A program made the position numbers and the translations under genes. From Candidatus Nealsoniibacteriota bacterium (GTDB lineage Bacteria; Patescibacteriota; Minisyncoccia; Minisyncoccales; PWPS01): 8,156 bases of DNA. Below the pieces are notes generated by a model. The model did no database searches, was not told the DNA's origin, and worked only from the letters and a program-made list of their open reading frames with translations. Position 1 is the stretch's first letter, and each line of letters starts with the position of its first letter. The stretch spans positions 1 through 8,156 of the forward strand of contig PWPS01000061.1 in NCBI GenBank assembly GCA_003557065.1, written 5' to 3'. Below, one piece after another: positions 5,596 through 8,156 of this stretch.

Positions 5596-6413
5596 ACGGC
5601 CATTTTAGCTCTTATCGATGGATGATGCTTGTAATCGATAAGATTTATATCCTCCATCTTGAAGTCTTCCAATTTTTTTATCTCCGGATTCAGTTTCAAT
5701 TCGGGCAATGGAAGAGGTTTGCGCTTAAGTTGTTCTTTCACCTTTTCAAAATGGTTCTGGTAAATATGAGCATCTCCCATCACATGAACAAAGTCTTTCG
5801 CTCTGTATCCGGTCACCTGCGCAACCATCTCCAAAAGAAGACTATAAGAAGCTATATTAAAAGGAACTCCTAAAAACATATCGCAACTCCTTTGATACAT
5901 TTGCAACGAAAGATTATCTCCCTCTACATAAAATTGAAAAAATGAGTGACAAGGGGGCAAGACCTGCTCTTCCAATTCTCCCGGATTCCAGGCGGATACT
6001 ATATTTCTTCTACTGTGAGGATTGTTTTTTATCGTTTCTATTGCATTTTTAAGTTGATCTACCGATTCCCCTTTCGAGCTTCTCCAGTCCCTCCACTGAA
6101 CACCGTATACACGGCCGGCATCGGTATCGAATTTTTTCTTATCTCTCCAATAGTCCGCTTCAACATTGGCATCCCAAATATGACAATCCATTTTGTGTAA
6201 ATCAGCTATATCTCTACTTCCGGATATAAACCACAGAAGCTCTGCCTTAACTGAATTAAAAAACAATTTTTTAGTAGTGATTGCCGGAAACCCTTCTTGT
6301 AAATCATAGCGCTCCTGCAATCCGAACAACGAGCGAGTTCCTATGCCGGTTCTATCCGGTTTATCAACTCCCTCCTCCACAACTTCCTTCAAAAGATTGA
6401 GATATTTTTTCAT
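5592..6413 (-). CDS. thyA: Thymidylate synthase
   Basis: ThyA methylates dUMP to dTMP with 5,10-methylenetetrahydrofolate, releasing dihydrofolate for the DHFR encoded next. The 273 residues are close to the E. coli enzyme (264). Key features are Arg21 in DRTGIGTRSLFG, the W-D segment at 80-90, SRRN (134-137) for phosphate binding, and the nucleophile Cys155 in LPPCHSFFQFYV. QRSCDMFLGVPFNIASYS (174-191) holds the phosphate and dUMP ligands, GDAHIYQNH (213-221) follows, and the C-terminus is MAV. All positions I expect are intact. It starts 6 bases after the tmk stop without a recognisable Shine-Dalgarno site. The stop is shared with the folA start as ATGA. It is the classical folate-dependent enzyme, not flavin-dependent ThyX. 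Confidence 0.97.
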   Translation of the reverse strand: MKKYLNLLKEVVEEGVDKPDRTGIGTRSLFGLQERYDLQEGFPAITTKKLFFNSVKAELLWFISGSRDIADLHKMDCHIWDANVEADYWRDKKKFDTDAGRVYGVQWRDWRSSKGESVDQLKNAIETIKNNPHSRRNIVSAWNPGELEEQVLPPCHSFFQFYVEGDNLSLQMYQRSCDMFLGVPFNIASYSLLLEMVAQVTGYRAKDFVHVMGDAHIYQNHFEKVKEQLKRKPLPLPELKLNPEIKKLEDFKMEDINLIDYKHHPSIRAKMAV

Positions 6414-6419
6414 GGAAAA

Positions 6420-7124
6420 TTAGAAAATATTTTTTAATTTCTTCATAATTCTCTCATGAATTTCTTCAATGGGTAAAAAACAGCCATCATCATCCAAGCA
6501 CTCTATAACAGTATAGTCTTTCGGATATTCTTTTGCTAAAAATAAATATGATAAAAGGCTTCTTTTCAGATGATCTAAATCTCTTTCATGAATATCTCCT
6601 TTTGACTGCTCTCCCATCGCCAATTCTATTTTCGCTCTCTTTTTTTTATTTTTTTCTTTAGCCTTTTCAAAAGCCAATTCCGGACTTGTTTTTAAAATAA
6701 AAGTTATGGTGGGTTTCGGAATATTAAAAATTTCATATTCCAGGTTATGGAGCCATTTCAAAAATTCCTTTCTTCTCTCATCATTCTCTATTTTACCACC
6801 CTGATGTCCTGCATTGGAAGCCACATATCTGTCGGCAACTAAAATCCGCCCTTCACCAATTGCCTTTCTTATCTCAAATGAACCATCATAACGATCACAA
6901 GCAAAAAATATGGATGCAATTTGTGGACTAACATCGCCCTCCTCTCCATATTTTCCGGCTAAATAGTTTTCAACCAATCCGGCAGCCTTTTTGCCATATT
7001 GAGGAAAGTCAACTTGAAATACGTCTTTTCCTCTCTCTTTTATTTTGTCGGTCAAAAGCTCGGCTTGGGTTGACTTTCCCGAACCGTCCAATCCTTCGAA
7101 AGCTATGAATTTTCCTTTTTCCAT
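6420..7124 (-). CDS. tmk: Thymidylate kinase (dTMP kinase)
   Basis: The enzyme phosphorylates dTMP to dTDP with ATP, the step after ThyA. With the start at ATG 7124 it has 234 residues. The P-loop EGLDGSGKSTQ is at 10-20. FPQYGKKAAGLVENYL (40-55) binds the nucleotide in the same position as the FPRYG segment of related kinases. DRYVASN (98-104) is the family DRY motif, and a Lys/Arg-rich LID region follows (156-188). The FP.YG...VENYL.GKYG pattern is more like kinases I associate with candidate-phylum bacteria and archaea than E. coli Tmk. An upstream GTG at 7148 in the same frame would add eight residues, overlapping the nitroreductase gene, but the family begins at KFIAFEG and no Shine-Dalgarno site favours the longer form. 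The gap to the nitroreductase stop is 8 bases. Confidence 0.93.
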   Translation of the reverse strand: MEKGKFIAFEGLDGSGKSTQAELLTDKIKERGKDVFQVDFPQYGKKAAGLVENYLAGKYGEEGDVSPQIASIFFACDRYDGSFEIRKAIGEGRILVADRYVASNAGHQGGKIENDERRKEFLKWLHNLEYEIFNIPKPTITFILKTSPELAFEKAKEKNKKKRAKIELAMGEQSKGDIHERDLDHLKRSLLSYLFLAKEYPKDYTVIECLDDDGCFLPIEEIHERIMKKLKNIF

Positions 7125-7132
7125 AATTAGAT

Positions 7133-7630
7133 TTAAAAAGAATCCCACCTAATAATTTCTTTTAGCTCTTTTTTTCTCGGGATAGAGCTCTTTTCTTCAT
7201 GATACCCCATAGCAAGAACCGTCATAAGCTGCATTTCTCTTGGAGCTTTCAGTAAATCTTCCACCCACTTTCTGTTCTTGTTATCATATGCTCTCACCCA
7301 GCAACTTCCCAATCCTTTTTCCACTGCAGCTATCATCATGTTTTGCATTGCCGCGGAAGCATCTTGCAGGGGTGTTTCAGCTTCTTCTTTGTTGCAAAAA
7401 ACGGCAATACAAACCGGGGTTCCGGCTAAAAAATTATTTTTTAAAGCGACTCCCAACTTGGCTATAGTAAGCTCATCTCTCAAAATTACAAAAATCCAAG
7501 ACTGTTTGTTTCCGCCGGTGGGAGCCATTCTGGCACAATCAACTATCTCTTTTATAATATCTTCCGAGACGCCCTTGCTCAGATAATTCCTGACACTTCT
7601 TCTTTTTTTAATCGCTTCGATAGCTTTCAT
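7133..7630 (-). CDS. Nitroreductase-family flavoprotein
   Basis: The protein belongs to the FMN-dependent nitroreductase superfamily: RRSVRNY (10-16) contacts the flavin phosphate, APTGGNKQSW (36-45) lines the FMN site, and AAMQNMMIAAVEKGLGSCWV (93-112) is the typical dimer-core helix and loop. MGYHEEK (141-147) is the common closing motif. At 165 residues it is a compact member, as in many anaerobes. The reducing partner and substrate cannot be read from sequence; nitro-compounds, quinones and flavins are all known in the family. The ATG overlaps the stop of the kinase as ATGA, and AAAGAG lies upstream as a weak Shine-Dalgarno site. Its place before tmk, thyA and folA suggests a redox role connected with nucleotide or folate metabolism, but this is inference. 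Confidence 0.92.
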   Translation of the reverse strand: MKAIEAIKKRRSVRNYLSKGVSEDIIKEIVDCARMAPTGGNKQSWIFVILRDELTIAKLGVALKNNFLAGTPVCIAVFCNKEEAETPLQDASAAMQNMMIAAVEKGLGSCWVRAYDNKNRKWVEDLLKAPREMQLMTVLAMGYHEEKSSIPRKKELKEIIRWDSF

Positions 7631-8156
7631 GGTAATCTCTTTATAAATTCAATTACCTGTTTTTCAAGATTATCTTTGCCTTTATTGTTGTCAATTGTAA
7701 ACTCGGCACCTTTGGCTATGTCCAATATGTCTTTCTCACTTCTTCCTTGATCAAGTTTCAAAAACTCCTCAAAGGAGACATTGTCATCCTCTTTTTCTCC
7801 TCTTTCTTTCATTCTTTCCCATCTTTTAACAGGTTCCGCATCAATAAAAACCAAGCTACCATTGACCTCATTTAACATTTTTCGGTCATCCCACACCCTT
7901 ATACCGTTAAGCAGTATGAAATCCGCATCCGTTTCTTTTATTTTTTTCTTAATGGCTTTAGCTAAAATATCCTCTCCGTACCTATCACGAAGTTCATTGA
8001 CCAGCCATTGTAAATCCTCTCTCTTAATCTTATCAAAGAAAACCCCGAGAGCTTCAAAAAGAGGGTCTGAAAACTTGAAAACAACCACATCAGGGTGGTT
8101 TTCTTTAAAATAATCACAAAAAGTATCCTTTCCCGCACCAGGTTTTCCCAATACAC
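7627..8156 (-). CDS. P-loop kinase of the nucleotide/dephospho-CoA kinase-like type (5' end beyond window)
   Basis: The frame is open to the right edge and reads VLGKPGAGKDTF, a Walker A motif GxxGxGKDT. Since the motif normally starts about seven residues from the N-terminus, only a few codons are missing. The apparent TTG at 8151 encodes a Leu inside the first strand and is unlikely to be the start. About 175 residues are visible. After the P-loop come FKFSDPLFEAL, LRDRYGEDILAKAI, the strand-plus-basic segment LLNGIRVWDDRKML and the LID-like arginine stretch RWERMKERGEK. These are followed by a late DDNVSFEEFLKLDQGRSEKD region and AEFTIDNN. This arrangement resembles archaeal UPF0200 and dephospho-CoA kinase-like proteins and some phage dNMP kinases. 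The substrate is unknown; a nucleotide is suggested by neighbouring tmk and thyA. The stop overlaps the nitroreductase ATG by 4 bases. Confidence 0.85.
   Translation of the reverse strand, partial: VLGKPGAGKDTFCDYFKENHPDVVVFKFSDPLFEALGVFFDKIKREDLQWLVNELRDRYGEDILAKAIKKKIKETDADFILLNGIRVWDDRKMLNEVNGSLVFIDAEPVKRWERMKERGEKEDDNVSFEEFLKLDQGRSEKDILDIAKGAEFTIDNNKGKDNLEKQVIEFIKRLP

Noticed and set aside
7125..7148. GTG at 7148 as the tmk start
   Set aside because: It adds eight residues with no family counterpart and overlaps the nitroreductase gene, and no Shine-Dalgarno site is suitably placed. The ATG at 7124 fits the family start. AGGTGG near 7145-7150 is too far from it to decide.
8149..8151. TTG at 8151 as the true start of the P-loop kinase
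   Set aside because: It would begin the protein at the Walker A glycine and remove the first beta-strand. The frame stays open to the edge, so the start is almost certainly outside the window.
7962..8156. Minus-strand frame beginning MYWENLVR at the right edge
   Set aside because: It is out of frame with the P-loop kinase, which carries a clear Walker A motif over the same bases, so this is a shadow.
1..8156. CRISPR arrays, tRNA or rRNA genes, insertion sequences
   Set aside because: No regularly spaced repeats, no cloverleaf-like segments and no transposase-like frames or terminal inverted repeats are visible. Nearly all sequence is accounted for by protein genes and short intergenic signals.

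Overview
The window is a stretch of bacterial chromosome with every supportable gene on the minus strand, packed almost without gaps. Codon use is AT-leaning. Promoters are sigma-70-like and the envelope genes have strong GGAGG-type Shine-Dalgarno sites. Two lipobox lipoproteins and a small secreted protein that looks like an outer-membrane beta-barrel suggest a diderm bacterium. The CARDB-type end of the largest lipoprotein and its many acidic residues recall proteins of halophiles. The thymidylate kinase resembles the form I associate with candidate-phylum bacteria and archaea. I cannot fix the phylum; a halophilic Halanaerobia-like or uncultivated lineage is a guess.

Right part (8156 down to 3019): a seven-gene operon in which neighbours overlap by 4-8 bases or are 6-8 bases apart. 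In transcription order it encodes a P-loop kinase cut by the window edge, a nitroreductase-family flavoprotein, thymidylate kinase, thymidylate synthase ThyA, dihydrofolate reductase, a DeoC-family aldolase with altered phosphate-binding positions, and GatB of the tRNA amidotransferase. ThyA makes dTMP and dihydrofolate, DHFR regenerates tetrahydrofolate, and Tmk phosphorylates dTMP, so the core is a complete dUMP-to-dTDP module. DeoC would link it to deoxyribose salvage if its activity is classical.

Middle (3018 to 2785): a 53-codon small ORF with a TTG start, a strong Shine-Dalgarno site and its own TATAAT promoter. Its stop codon lies in the loop of an intrinsic terminator. I do not recognise the protein.

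Left part (2776 to 1): three cell-envelope genes in two transcription units. The first encodes the putative outer-membrane protein and a 201-residue PKD-like lipoprotein. The second encodes a much larger paralogous lipoprotein, open for at least 520 codons and running off the left edge. Both units start with the same arrangement: terminator hairpin, T-tract, TTGACA, 17-bp spacer, -10 box, then an identical 26-bp leader carrying the ribosome binding site. The 3' end of the 201-residue gene carries an 11-base perfect complement to that leader. These duplicated leaders, the small ORF in the terminator and the variant DeoC are the most interesting points in the window.
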